Source: Paraktedonobacter sp034437695 (GTDB lineage Bacteria; Chloroflexota; Ktedonobacteria; Ktedonobacterales; Ktedonobacteraceae). Taken from it: a DNA stretch of 19,022 nt. The notes below the pieces were generated by a model, which was given only the letters and a program-made list of their open reading frames with translations, had not been told where the DNA came from and did not search any database. The position numbers and the translations under genes were made by a program. The DNA is taken from the NCBI GenBank assembly GCA_034437695.1, contig DAOTTJ010000340.1:1-19022 (forward strand), given 5' to 3'. Position 1 is the stretch's first letter; each line of letters begins with the position of its first letter. This document shows positions 1-6,650 of this stretch, in pieces.

Positions 1-224
1 GTGGCACTCTTGGTACACTGGTATTCCGGCCCCATCCGATCAACACCGTGCGGCACGATGACAGTCCCGCTGCCATCTTCAATCTGATTGCCCACAACGT
101 GTAAACCAGTCGGTACGCTGGCCGCGCGGGCAGAGGTGGATGAGGTTAATGTGGTAATCGCTGCGATAGAGCAAACAAGCAATGCGACTGCAAACAGCAG
201 CAGCAGACGTCCTTTGCTTTTCAT
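1..224 (-). CDS. Secreted glycoside hydrolase, probably family GH5 (N-terminal part, cut by window edge)
   Basis: Reading the minus strand from the ATG at 222-224 gives 74 codons that run off the window. The first about 35 residues are a clear signal peptide: MKSKGR, a hydrophobic LLLLFAVALLVCS core, then an Ala/Ser-rich stretch with a likely signal-peptidase site near ARAAS. The mature start, VPTGLHVVGNQIEDGSG followed by VPHGVDRMGPEYQC, resembles the N-terminal strands of GH5 cellulase-type enzymes (pattern GLHVxGNxIxDxxG...xGVNRxGxEY). That family assignment is from recall and rests on about 35 residues; the catalytic glutamates lie outside the window. The start is fixed by a perfect AAGGAGGT at 228-235, only 3 nt from the ATG. 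The gene has its own promoter and a long structured leader, so expression is probably controlled at the RNA level. The product should be exported and act on extracellular polysaccharide. Confidence 0.65.
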   Translation of the reverse strand, partial: MKSKGRLLLLFAVALLVCSIAAITTLTSSTSARAASVPTGLHVVGNQIEDGSGTVIVPHGVDRMGPEYQCTKSA

Positions 225-253
225 AGTACCTCCTTGCACAAAAGAAAACGCAA

Positions 254-390
254 TGTGGAAAAATCCTCTTCTCCAGGGCAGGCCGCAGATGGCCTGGCTT
301 TCCACACGGTCTACTCAACCGCCAGCGACTGGCTCGTTTGCTCGGATGCATTCCTTAGCATCCACGCAAACCGTTAGACCGGGAAAGGAA
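254..390 (-). promoter_or_regulatory. Structured 5' leader of the secreted hydrolase gene: three-way junction with likely pseudoknot and terminator-like hairpin
   Basis: All pairings are read directly. P1 pairs 307-313 with 375-381 (7 bp). Inside it, P2 pairs 336-341 with 366-371 (6 bp), then 344-349 with 358-363 (6 bp) across a 2x2 internal loop. P3 pairs 321-325 with 329-333 (5 bp). The apical loop at 351-356 is a 6-base perfect complement of 385-390, just outside P1, so a pseudoknot is possible. On the minus strand the 2x2 loop becomes a G.A plus a U.G pair, while on the plus strand it is two poor mismatches, which favours minus-strand RNA. Directly abutting P1, 254-261 pairs with 299-306 (8 bp) around an inner stem (279-284 with 291-296). 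A U-rich tract follows on the minus strand at about 240-249, as in a transcription-terminating expression platform. I recognise no known riboswitch class. Confidence 0.6.
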
Positions 391-506
391 CCTGACGGAT
401 GTGAGCAGGAGGATCGGACCGGCAACCCCGGAACGAGCTATCCAGCTAAATCCGCACCCTGGTACAAATATTTCTTTGAAACGATCGCCGAGATATTCTT
501 ACTTTG

Positions 507-535
507 GGTATATCATTTTGGTGATGGCTTGTCAA
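507..535 (-). promoter_or_regulatory. Sigma-70-type promoter for the secreted hydrolase gene
   Basis: On the minus strand the -35 is TTGACA (530-535, perfect), the spacer is 17 nt, and the -10 is TATACC (507-512). A TGA precedes the -10, giving an extended -10 context. Transcription would start near 500, giving a leader of about 275 nt before the ATG at 224. That leader contains the three-way junction described separately. No other minus-strand gene lies between this promoter and the hydrolase. Confidence 0.65.
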
Positions 536-590
536 ATTCTCGCCCTGGCAACCAGGATCATTTATTCTCCGCAACCCTCTGGCTTGCGAC

Positions 591-757
591 TACCCCACCC
601 AATAGGCATGAAGGCAGCAGAGGGACACCCTCTATATTCCTGTTTTGCATGTTTTGCCTCCGGCAAAACATGCAAAATAAAAGAAAAAGTTTGTTGGGGA
701 TACCCCAGATTACCTGTCCCCCGGACAGGGTGCCGGTTAGGGGCTGCTGCCCTTAAC
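591..757 (+). repeat. Interspersed multi-hairpin repeat element, copy 1
   Basis: This stretch aligns with 13121-13289 almost end to end. The core 641-736 is nearly identical to the second copy. Five consecutive hairpins can be drawn: A 619-633 (6 bp, loop ACA), B 642-678 (16 bp plus a terminal G.U, loop TCC), C 695-707 (5 bp, loop ATA), D 713-729 (7 bp, loop CCC), and E 737-756 (8 bp including one G.U, loop TGCT). A purine-rich linker, about 679-694, is conserved exactly. Weaker similarity may extend upstream to about 541, where CCTGG/CCAGG (544-556) forms another small hairpin. The element lies between the 3' end of mraY and the hydrolase promoter. It has no obvious coding content. It may be a non-autonomous mobile repeat or a repeated structured RNA. 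Confidence 0.8.
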
Positions 758-772
758 CATCCCGCCTACGAG

Positions 773-799
773 AGCCAGCCCTGCCAGTTCTGGCTGGCT
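773..799 (-). terminator. Hairpin at the mraY stop codon, possible terminator
   Basis: AGCCAGCC (773-780) pairs with GGCTGGCT (792-799), an 8 bp GC-rich stem with an 11-nt loop that overlaps the last base of the mraY stop codon. No U-tract follows on the minus strand, so it is a weak intrinsic terminator at best. It may instead stabilise the mRNA 3' end. Confidence 0.4.
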
Positions 800-2730
800 T
801 AGCCGGTCTTGCCTGAACGGCGCATACGCGCAAACCATGATTGCCGACCACCCACCGATGCTACGACCTCGACCTGGTTGGCTGGCGCAGCCGAAACATA
901 GAGAACGGGCTGGGCGTGCATCTGCTGGGCATCTGAACGTTCGTCCAGGCGCGTGGCGACGCTGGCCGCGCTCTTTTCTACGTTTAAATCACCGGCACTA
1001 CTCGCCGACCAGTTCCCCAACGGTTCATCTAATGTAATCTCGGTACTCACCGGGGCGTGTGGGTTGGGCAGATCGGCAGGTCCCAGGTTGCCGGTCAGTA
1101 TTGGGGGCGCTTGCATGATCTGATCACGACGCATCGGTTGCGTCTCTTGCTTTTCTAGCGCCAGCCGACTATCCAGCTCTTCCAATAGACGTGTGATATC
1201 GGGACGCAAAGCGCGGTTGCCAAGTGGAATACGCGTCCACTGCGCCAGAGCCGCCGGATAGTAGCCGGCACGGTAACAGTACAGCCCAAGCATTGCACGC
1301 GCATCAAAGATGTTCATACGCTGCCAGAGTGCCAGCTCTTCCGCAGGTGTCTCTATCACGTCTTCGCTGGCCTCGATAATCTCAACCAGGTGATACATAC
1401 GAATGCCCATCAGGCGATAGGGAAAACCGTAAAAAAGCGCCAGGCGTCTGCGCCGCGTGCGCTCAGCCGGGTGCTTGCCAACAAAATAGCGCCGCGTCCA
1501 CCCACCGCTGGACCAGACCAGCCACGCCAGAATGACAACCAGACTACGCGCCAGGTAGCGCTGCCAGGTCTCAGGCCAGATCACCTGTAACACGCCCAGG
1601 GTGGCAAAACACGCACCCAACGCCCATGCACCGTAGACCAACCGCCGCCGATCCCAACCCAGCAGATCAAAATGGTGATGCAAGGGGGTGGCCAGAAATG
1701 GCAGAGGAAACTCTGTGTGCGGCACACGCTCACGCGTGCTCGCGTAGCGTAAAAGCTTGAGGTTCTTACGGAAGAAACGGGTGATGCCACGCGAAGAGAC
1801 CGCCGACAAACCCTCCAACACAAAGGCACAGCCGATCATCAAGAGCAGGAACTCGTTGCGCGAGAAGAGGGCGATCATCGCCAGGATACCACCCAGAGCC
1901 AGCGCACCACTATCGCCCATATAGAGGCTCGCCCGCCGCTTGACACCGCCACGCCTGGTTCGCGCCGCCCAGGCGGAAGGCCAGTTCCAGCGCAAAAAGC
2001 CGAGCACGCCCGCCGTGGTTAAGAGCGAAAGTACCTCCAGCACAATCCGCTCAGGATGCGCGTTATCCTTCGTCGCTGTGATCAACGAGACAATCACCCC
2101 GAAGGCCAGAGCAGCACTAAAGACCAGGCCACCCGCCAAACCATCCAGACCGTCGCTAAAGTCGACCGAAAGCGAGGTCACGCTGCCAATCACTCCCGTG
2201 ATCAACATCAAGAGAATCAACCACGTATACGGCACCTCTTTGAACAGACCACCGAGAATATCCGAATAGGGCGAATAGGGCTGCTTACCAGCAGGCAGGA
2301 GAAAATAGTAACACGCCGCCGCCGCGATCGAAACCAGGAAAACTCCCGCAAACTTGGCTCGCTCCGAAAGCCCCTCCTGACTGTAGACTTTGTGCCAGTC
2401 ATCAACCAGACCAACGACCATGTACCCACTGGTCGCACCCAGACCAATCAACAATAATTTCCATTGCTCAAATGTGAAGTGGAAGACATAGCCCGCCGCA
2501 ACGCCTCCCGCAATGATTGCCAGCGTCAGAGCTGGACCACCCACCAGGGGAAGTTCTATCGTCTTGATCTCACGACCACTTGCTGGAAGCACTGGCATAT
2601 CGGAGCGATGCGGCCCAGGCTTAAACTCACCACTGCGGAATTTGGGAAACAGCAACTTTGCTAGCCAGCACAGTAAGAGGCTAAGAAGTGCACAGCCAAT
2701 ACATAAACAGAGTAACCAGATAGGCTCCAT
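799..2730 (-). CDS. mraY: Phospho-N-acetylmuramoyl-pentapeptide-transferase (MraY) with a long C-terminal extension
   Basis: MraY transfers phospho-MurNAc-pentapeptide from UDP to undecaprenyl phosphate on the inner membrane, forming lipid I. The N-terminal about 400 residues are a polytopic membrane protein with all MraY hallmarks: VDDWHK (D110-D111), DFSDGLDGLAGG (about 190-201; the usual Asn is Asp190), YMGDSGALALGG (270-281) and TPLHHHFDLLGW (348-359). The triple-His motif separates MraY from WecA-type relatives. The protein has 643 residues, whereas MraY normally has 320-370. Residues about 410-525 form a soluble helical region with a TPR-like stretch (about 477-502, LGLYCYRAGYYPAALAQW). 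Residues 525-643 are Pro/Ala/Ser-rich and end in a basic WFARMRRSGKTG tail. The start has GGGAG 5 nt upstream. The gene lies 95 bp downstream of murE with no terminator between, so the two are probably co-transcribed. Confidence 0.93.
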   Translation of the reverse strand: MEPIWLLCLCIGCALLSLLLCWLAKLLFPKFRSGEFKPGPHRSDMPVLPASGREIKTIELPLVGGPALTLAIIAGGVAAGYVFHFTFEQWKLLLIGLGATSGYMVVGLVDDWHKVYSQEGLSERAKFAGVFLVSIAAAACYYFLLPAGKQPYSPYSDILGGLFKEVPYTWLILLMLITGVIGSVTSLSVDFSDGLDGLAGGLVFSAALAFGVIVSLITATKDNAHPERIVLEVLSLLTTAGVLGFLRWNWPSAWAARTRRGGVKRRASLYMGDSGALALGGILAMIALFSRNEFLLLMIGCAFVLEGLSAVSSRGITRFFRKNLKLLRYASTRERVPHTEFPLPFLATPLHHHFDLLGWDRRRLVYGAWALGACFATLGVLQVIWPETWQRYLARSLVVILAWLVWSSGGWTRRYFVGKHPAERTRRRRLALFYGFPYRLMGIRMYHLVEIIEASEDVIETPAEELALWQRMNIFDARAMLGLYCYRAGYYPAALAQWTRIPLGNRALRPDITRLLEELDSRLALEKQETQPMRRDQIMQAPPILTGNLGPADLPNPHAPVSTEITLDEPLGNWSASSAGDLNVEKSAASVATRLDERSDAQQMHAQPVLYVSAAPANQVEVVASVGGRQSWFARMRRSGKTG

Positions 2731-2825
2731 ATCAACTCCCAGAGACGAAAGAACATTCTGTGCTCACGTCCGTTTCATTCAGGTAGAGACGCTTGCCTCA
2801 GTTTAAACGTCAGAAATGTATAATT

Positions 2826-4358
2826 TTATCTGTATTCAAGTAATGCTAACTGTTCGCGAGCTACCCTACGGTCATCCCAGGGTACTTTTGTTGTCCCAAT
2901 GATCATACTTTGTTCGTGACCTTTGCCAGCCAGCAAGATTGTATCACCCTGCCGGGCGCGAGCGAAAGCGGCAGCAATCGCCTCACGCCGGTCGCCAAGG
3001 ATGAGAAAATCCTCTCCGTCGCGCTTCCCAGCTACTCTGGCCCCCCCGGCTATCTCCTGGAGAATAGCCATACGATCTTCGTCCCGCGGGTCCTCATCAG
3101 TAATAACGAAGAAATCGGTCAACCCGGCGGCAATTCGTCCCATAATAGGACGTTTTTGTCTATCACGCTCGCCTGCTGAACCAAAGACCGCCATAAGTTT
3201 GCCAGTGGTCAATGGACGTAGGACAGTTAAAACTTTCTCCAGACTATCGGGCGTATGCGCGTAATCGACAATCACGGTAAAGGGCTGCCCCTCGTCGATC
3301 CGCTCCATACGTCCGGTCACCCCGTGAACGTTTGCCAATGTCTGCGCGATCAGCTCGGGAGCAATATCCAGACTATAGGCCGTGGCTATCGCCGCCAGAC
3401 AATTGCTGACATTGAAACGCCCGACCAGGTGTGTGATGATCTCAACTTCCCCATCGGGCAGAATAACCCGAAAACGCGTCTGCTCAGCGCCCATTGTAAG
3501 ATCAACCGCCCGCACATCGGCTCCAACCTCGATGCCATAACTAAGTATTGGCACGCGACAATAGGGCTTTAAGATCTGGTACGAGCTATCGTCGCGGTTG
3601 AGAATCGCTCGCGGCCTCACTCCCAGTCCTTTGTCGCGCTCGGGATCGAGCATTTCAAAAAGCCGGGCTTTGGCTCGCCGATAGTTGTCAAGAGACTTAT
3701 GAAAATCCAGGTGCTCGTGAGTAATGTTCGTGACGACGCCAATATCAAAAGCACAACCACGTACGCGCTTTAATTCCAAACCGTGCGAGGTGGATTCGAC
3801 GACCGCATGGGTGATGTTTTCTGCGAGCAGGCGGTGAAGAAATTGCTGGATCTCCAGGGCCTCCAGCGTACTCTGCCGCGTGGGGTTCTCCCACTCCTGG
3901 CCTCTGACCTTAAAGTTGGCAGTCGTCATCAAGCCGTTGCTTTTGCCCGCAGCATCTAATAAGGTACTGATCAGATTGCTGGTGGTAGTCTTCCCGTCAG
4001 TACCAGTCACACCAATTGTGCAGAGCCGTTGAGCCGGATACCCATAGAAAGCACAGGCCAGATCGGCAAGCGCGGCGTGAATATCGTCAACTTCAACGTA
4101 AGGCAACGGCGGATCGGTCCCAGCGTAGGCCGGACCAAGCGCGACCTGAGCGCCACGCCTGGCCGCCTCGGCCACAAAACGCCGTCCATCGACGTGTTCG
4201 CCTGGCACCGCCAGAAAAAGTCCCCCCGCCCGCACCTGACGCGAGTCATAGGCCAGTGAAGAAATCTCCAACCCGGCCACATCTCCGCCCACCTGCGCAT
4301 CGGGGTAGATCACCCGCGCAGACTGATCCAGTGCAGCCAGTAGTGTGTCTAAACGCAT
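2826..4358 (-). CDS. murE: UDP-MurNAc-dipeptide:amino acid ligase (MurE)
   Basis: MurE is the cytoplasmic ATP-dependent ligase that adds the third residue of the peptidoglycan stem peptide. Numbering here starts at an upstream ATG (4371-4373). The P-loop is GVTGTDGKTTT (121-131). Other family landmarks are STSHGLE (194-200), NITHEHLDFH (216-225), the lysine region YRRAKARLF (231-239), GRFNVSN (318-324), VDYAHTPDSLEK (369-380), GSAGERDRQKRP (398-409) and LAGKGHEQ (481-488). The substrate-recognition motif, DNPR in meso-DAP enzymes, reads DEDPR (426-430), so the third amino acid may not be DAP. I chose the ATG at 4356-4358 because AGGA lies 6 nt upstream and the protein then begins MRLDTLL. The upstream ATG has no good ribosome binding site and would add five residues. 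A promoter lies at 4526-4555. Confidence 0.95.
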   Translation of the reverse strand: MRLDTLLAALDQSARVIYPDAQVGGDVAGLEISSLAYDSRQVRAGGLFLAVPGEHVDGRRFVAEAARRGAQVALGPAYAGTDPPLPYVEVDDIHAALADLACAFYGYPAQRLCTIGVTGTDGKTTTSNLISTLLDAAGKSNGLMTTANFKVRGQEWENPTRQSTLEALEIQQFLHRLLAENITHAVVESTSHGLELKRVRGCAFDIGVVTNITHEHLDFHKSLDNYRRAKARLFEMLDPERDKGLGVRPRAILNRDDSSYQILKPYCRVPILSYGIEVGADVRAVDLTMGAEQTRFRVILPDGEVEIITHLVGRFNVSNCLAAIATAYSLDIAPELIAQTLANVHGVTGRMERIDEGQPFTVIVDYAHTPDSLEKVLTVLRPLTTGKLMAVFGSAGERDRQKRPIMGRIAAGLTDFFVITDEDPRDEDRMAILQEIAGGARVAGKRDGEDFLILGDRREAIAAAFARARQGDTILLAGKGHEQSMIIGTTKVPWDDRRVAREQLALLEYR

Positions 4359-4525
4359 AACATATCCTATCATTCAGCCGGAGAAACGAAAGAAACCAGC
4401 CGACGCTCTTGCTCACTCGCCTCCCTGATCTCTAGTATCAGAATACCCTGTACCACAACTCATTGCGCATAAAATAGACCACCGCTACCAGCGCAGAAAT
4501 ACCAGCGCTCACCCAAACTCTTTCG

Positions 4526-4555
4526 ATTTTACTGGTAATTGCCGATGACTGTCAA
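4526..4555 (-). promoter_or_regulatory. murE: Sigma-70-type promoter for murE-mraY
   Basis: Minus strand: perfect -35 TTGACA (4550-4555), 18-nt spacer, -10 TAAAAT (4526-4531, five of six consensus bases). Transcription would begin near 4519, giving a leader of about 160 nt before the chosen murE start. Confidence 0.65.
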
Positions 4556-4628
4556 TGAGATAACGCATATTTCTACACACTTTTGAACACTTCTTTGTGA
4601 GCAATCCATACACTTACCCCGACAATGC

Positions 4629-4670
4629 TTGACGGATAGCCCTTGAGTCAGGCAAAATTGTCCATATACG
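4629..4670 (+). promoter_or_regulatory. Candidate promoter region for the permease gene
   Basis: Two overlapping possibilities on the plus strand. One is TTGACG (4629-4634) with 18 nt to CAAAAT (4653-4658). The other is TTGAGT (4643-4648) with 16 nt to TATACG (4665-4670). Neither is close to consensus, so only the general location is supported. The leader would be about 130-140 nt. Confidence 0.35.
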
Positions 4671-4808
4671 CCGATGTATGTAACGAAAGGCCAGAAGCCG
4701 CGCTTTCCACCTTTGGATTGCTACATTTTGCCATGTGAAAGGAGACCCTACCGTCCTACTCCTGATTTTTCCATTATCCTTTGGATTTTCCTTCTCTGGA
4801 GGTATCTC

Positions 4809-6452
4809 ATGAGTTCAACGAAACAGACTGCCCGCGAAGAATTGATAGCTGCCGACATCAAACGCCTGCACACGATGGGTTACGCCCAGGAACTCTTTCG
4901 GGCAATGGGCGGTTTCTCCAACTTCGCGATCTCATTTACTATTATTTCCGTGTTGAGCGGCTGCTTAACTCTGTTCTACTTAATTCCCATCACTGGTGGC
5001 TTTAGTGCAGCAACCATCGGCTGGCCGCTGGTGACGGTCTTTGTGGTGATTGTGGCGCTCGGCATGGCCGAACTGGCCTCGGCATACCCGACCGCCGGGG
5101 GCCTTTACTTCTGGGCTTCCAGACTGGGCGGAGCCGGTTGGGGCTGGTTTACTGGCTGGTTTAACCTGATCGGTCAGGTCGCGGTCACCGCCGGGATCGA
5201 CTATGGGCTGGCCGTCTCGATCGATGTGCTGCTCAATGCCTGGTTCCCCGGCTTTCCGGCGAAACTGGCCACGCTCTCAGCCATCGATCCTGCGACCCAG
5301 TGGGCTACCCTGGGTATCTACGCCGTTGTGCTGATTGCCCACGCGCTGCTCAACATCTTCGGCGTACGCATTGTAGCATTCTTAAACGATGTAAGTGTCT
5401 GGTGGCACATTGTCGGGGTCGTCCTGATCGCTGGCGGCGTGGTCCTGGCGACTCTCCTCGGTCAACAATTGAGCGCCCCGGCGTTCACCAGCTCGACGCA
5501 CGCCGTGGCACTCAATTCGGCTGGCTCACTCTTCAGCGTCAATCCCAGCTTCAACGGAACTGGCTTCCCGATCTGGTACGCCTTCCTGCTCGGTCTGCTG
5601 CTCGCGCAATATACCTATACAGGCTATGATGCCTCTGCGCATATGACCGAAGAGACTATCGGGGCCGCGACACGCGCTCCCTGGGGCGTGGTGATGTCGG
5701 TGGTAGTTTCGGCGGTGGCTGGCTATATTCTCTTGCTCGGCCTGGTGGCTGCGGTTCCAGACCTGGCTGCCGCGGGTGGCTATATCAATCCGGTGCTCTA
5801 TATCCTGGAGAGCCGCCTGGGCTTTGTGCTGGGTACTATCTTCTTCCTGGTCGCCGTTGGAGCGCAGTTTTTCTGCGGGATGTCCTCGATTACAACCAAC
5901 TCGCGCATGATCTACGCCTTCTCACGCGACGGCGCAGTCCCAGGTTCGCATCTCTGGCACAAACTCGACAGTGGCCGCACGCCGCGCAATGCGATTATTC
6001 TCTCGGCCACCTGCGCCTTTATCCTGGCCATCCCCTCAGTCGTCAGTGATGTAGCGTATATCGCCGTCACATCGATTGCGGTGATCGGACTCTATATCTC
6101 CTACGTCATCCCGATCCTGCTCCGCCTCTTTGTCAGAGACTTCAAGCGCGGTCCCTGGCACCTGGGAGCGTGGAGTAAAGTCATTGGGATCATTTCAGTC
6201 CTCTGGGTAGTCTTTATCTCGATCCTCTTTATGCTGCCAAATGCCAGCCCGATTACGGCGCAAACCTTTAACTACACGCCCGTCGTTGTGCTGGGCGCAC
6301 TGATCATTCTCGTCGTCTGGTGGATGGTCAGCGTGCGCCACTGGTTCACAGGTCCACACAATCAGGGTTCGGCCGAGGACCTAGCACAGATCGAACGCAC
6401 GGTCGGCGAAGTGGTGATTGTAGAAAACGTCGAAGGGGCCAGCGCCGACTAA
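4809..6452 (+). CDS. Amino acid permease, APC superfamily (amino acid/choline transporter-like)
   Basis: A cytoplasmic-membrane secondary transporter of 547 residues with about 12 hydrophobic segments. The N-terminal cytoplasmic helix ends in MGYAQELFRAMGGFSNFAIS. MAELASAYPTAGGLYFWAS (86-104) and the later YTGYDASAHMTEET and FFCGMSSITTNSRMIYAFSRDGAVP segments are typical of the APC branch that includes GABA, choline and basic amino-acid permeases. The substrate cannot be read from sequence. I chose the ATG at 4809 because a strong GGAGGT stands just upstream, and because the reading frame extending back to 4674 encodes a cysteine-rich, non-family N-terminus. The gene is divergent from murE and ends in a strong intrinsic terminator, so it appears monocistronic. 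No substrate-binding protein or enzyme gene is adjacent to suggest a pathway. Confidence 0.9.
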   Translation: MSSTKQTAREELIAADIKRLHTMGYAQELFRAMGGFSNFAISFTIISVLSGCLTLFYLIPITGGFSAATIGWPLVTVFVVIVALGMAELASAYPTAGGLYFWASRLGGAGWGWFTGWFNLIGQVAVTAGIDYGLAVSIDVLLNAWFPGFPAKLATLSAIDPATQWATLGIYAVVLIAHALLNIFGVRIVAFLNDVSVWWHIVGVVLIAGGVVLATLLGQQLSAPAFTSSTHAVALNSAGSLFSVNPSFNGTGFPIWYAFLLGLLLAQYTYTGYDASAHMTEETIGAATRAPWGVVMSVVVSAVAGYILLLGLVAAVPDLAAAGGYINPVLYILESRLGFVLGTIFFLVAVGAQFFCGMSSITTNSRMIYAFSRDGAVPGSHLWHKLDSGRTPRNAIILSATCAFILAIPSVVSDVAYIAVTSIAVIGLYISYVIPILLRLFVRDFKRGPWHLGAWSKVIGIISVLWVVFISILFMLPNASPITAQTFNYTPVVVLGALIILVVWWMVSVRHWFTGPHNQGSAEDLAQIERTVGEVVIVENVEGASAD

Positions 6453-6489
6453 CCCGGCTCCGCTTCGTGTTTCTGGCCTGGCAAACGCG

Positions 6490-6543
6490 AGAAGAGGAGA
6501 TTCTCCTACAGTGTCGTAGGAGAATCTCCTCTTCTGCTTTTTT
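6490..6543 (+). terminator. Strong intrinsic terminator after the permease gene
   Basis: A perfect 20-bp stem pairs 6490-6509 with 6516-6535. The 6-nt loop is AGTGTC. GC and then six T residues (6538-6543) follow on the plus strand. The arms are themselves partly palindromic (GGAGATTCTCC). It begins 38 bp after the permease stop codon. Confidence 0.9.
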
Positions 6544-6650
6544 ACGCAAAACTCAGACAACGAAACCTTCTTCTGTACTGGCAAAATGTACTAGAATGGA
6601 AGGACAAGTTTTTTCTACAGAAACTCTGTTTATAAGGAGAGACGATAGCC

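Larger units (their letters stand above)
4359..4808. other. Divergent intergenic region between murE and the permease gene
   Basis: About 450 bp without a credible gene. It holds the murE promoter (minus) and one or two candidate permease promoters (plus). TACCAGCGC occurs twice, at 4486-4494 and 4500-4508 (14 bp period), downstream of the murE start point, and could be a small operator or chance. CTGAT/ATCAG forms a short hairpin at about 4426-4442. No strong RNA structure was seen. Confidence 0.5.

Noticed and set aside
79..351. Minus-strand frame of 90 codons overlapping the hydrolase start
   Set aside because: It is in a different frame from the signal-peptide-bearing gene, crosses the structured leader and has no supporting features.
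307..381. The 7-bp closing stem and 75-nt length suggested a tRNA
   Set aside because: There is no T arm next to the 3' strand of the closing stem on either strand, no anticodon-type loop and no conserved TTCGA sequence.
307..381. Hammerhead-type ribozyme or c-di-GMP-I riboswitch
   Set aside because: The hammerhead core (CUGANGA with GAAA) is missing, and the GEMM pattern of paired GCAAA/GGGACGC strands with a GAAA loop does not fit.
401..802. Open reading frames through repeat copy 1, similar to frames in copy 2 (13139-13348, 13176-13760)
   Set aside because: The copies share short peptide strings only because the DNA is a repeat. A one-base length difference in hairpin loop C shifts the frame between them, and there is no ribosome binding site or codon pattern; one frame also runs through the tRNA into glmU.
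4674..4808. Longer N-terminus for the permease
   Set aside because: The extra 45 residues do not resemble the family, and a strong ribosome binding site stands before the ATG at 4809.
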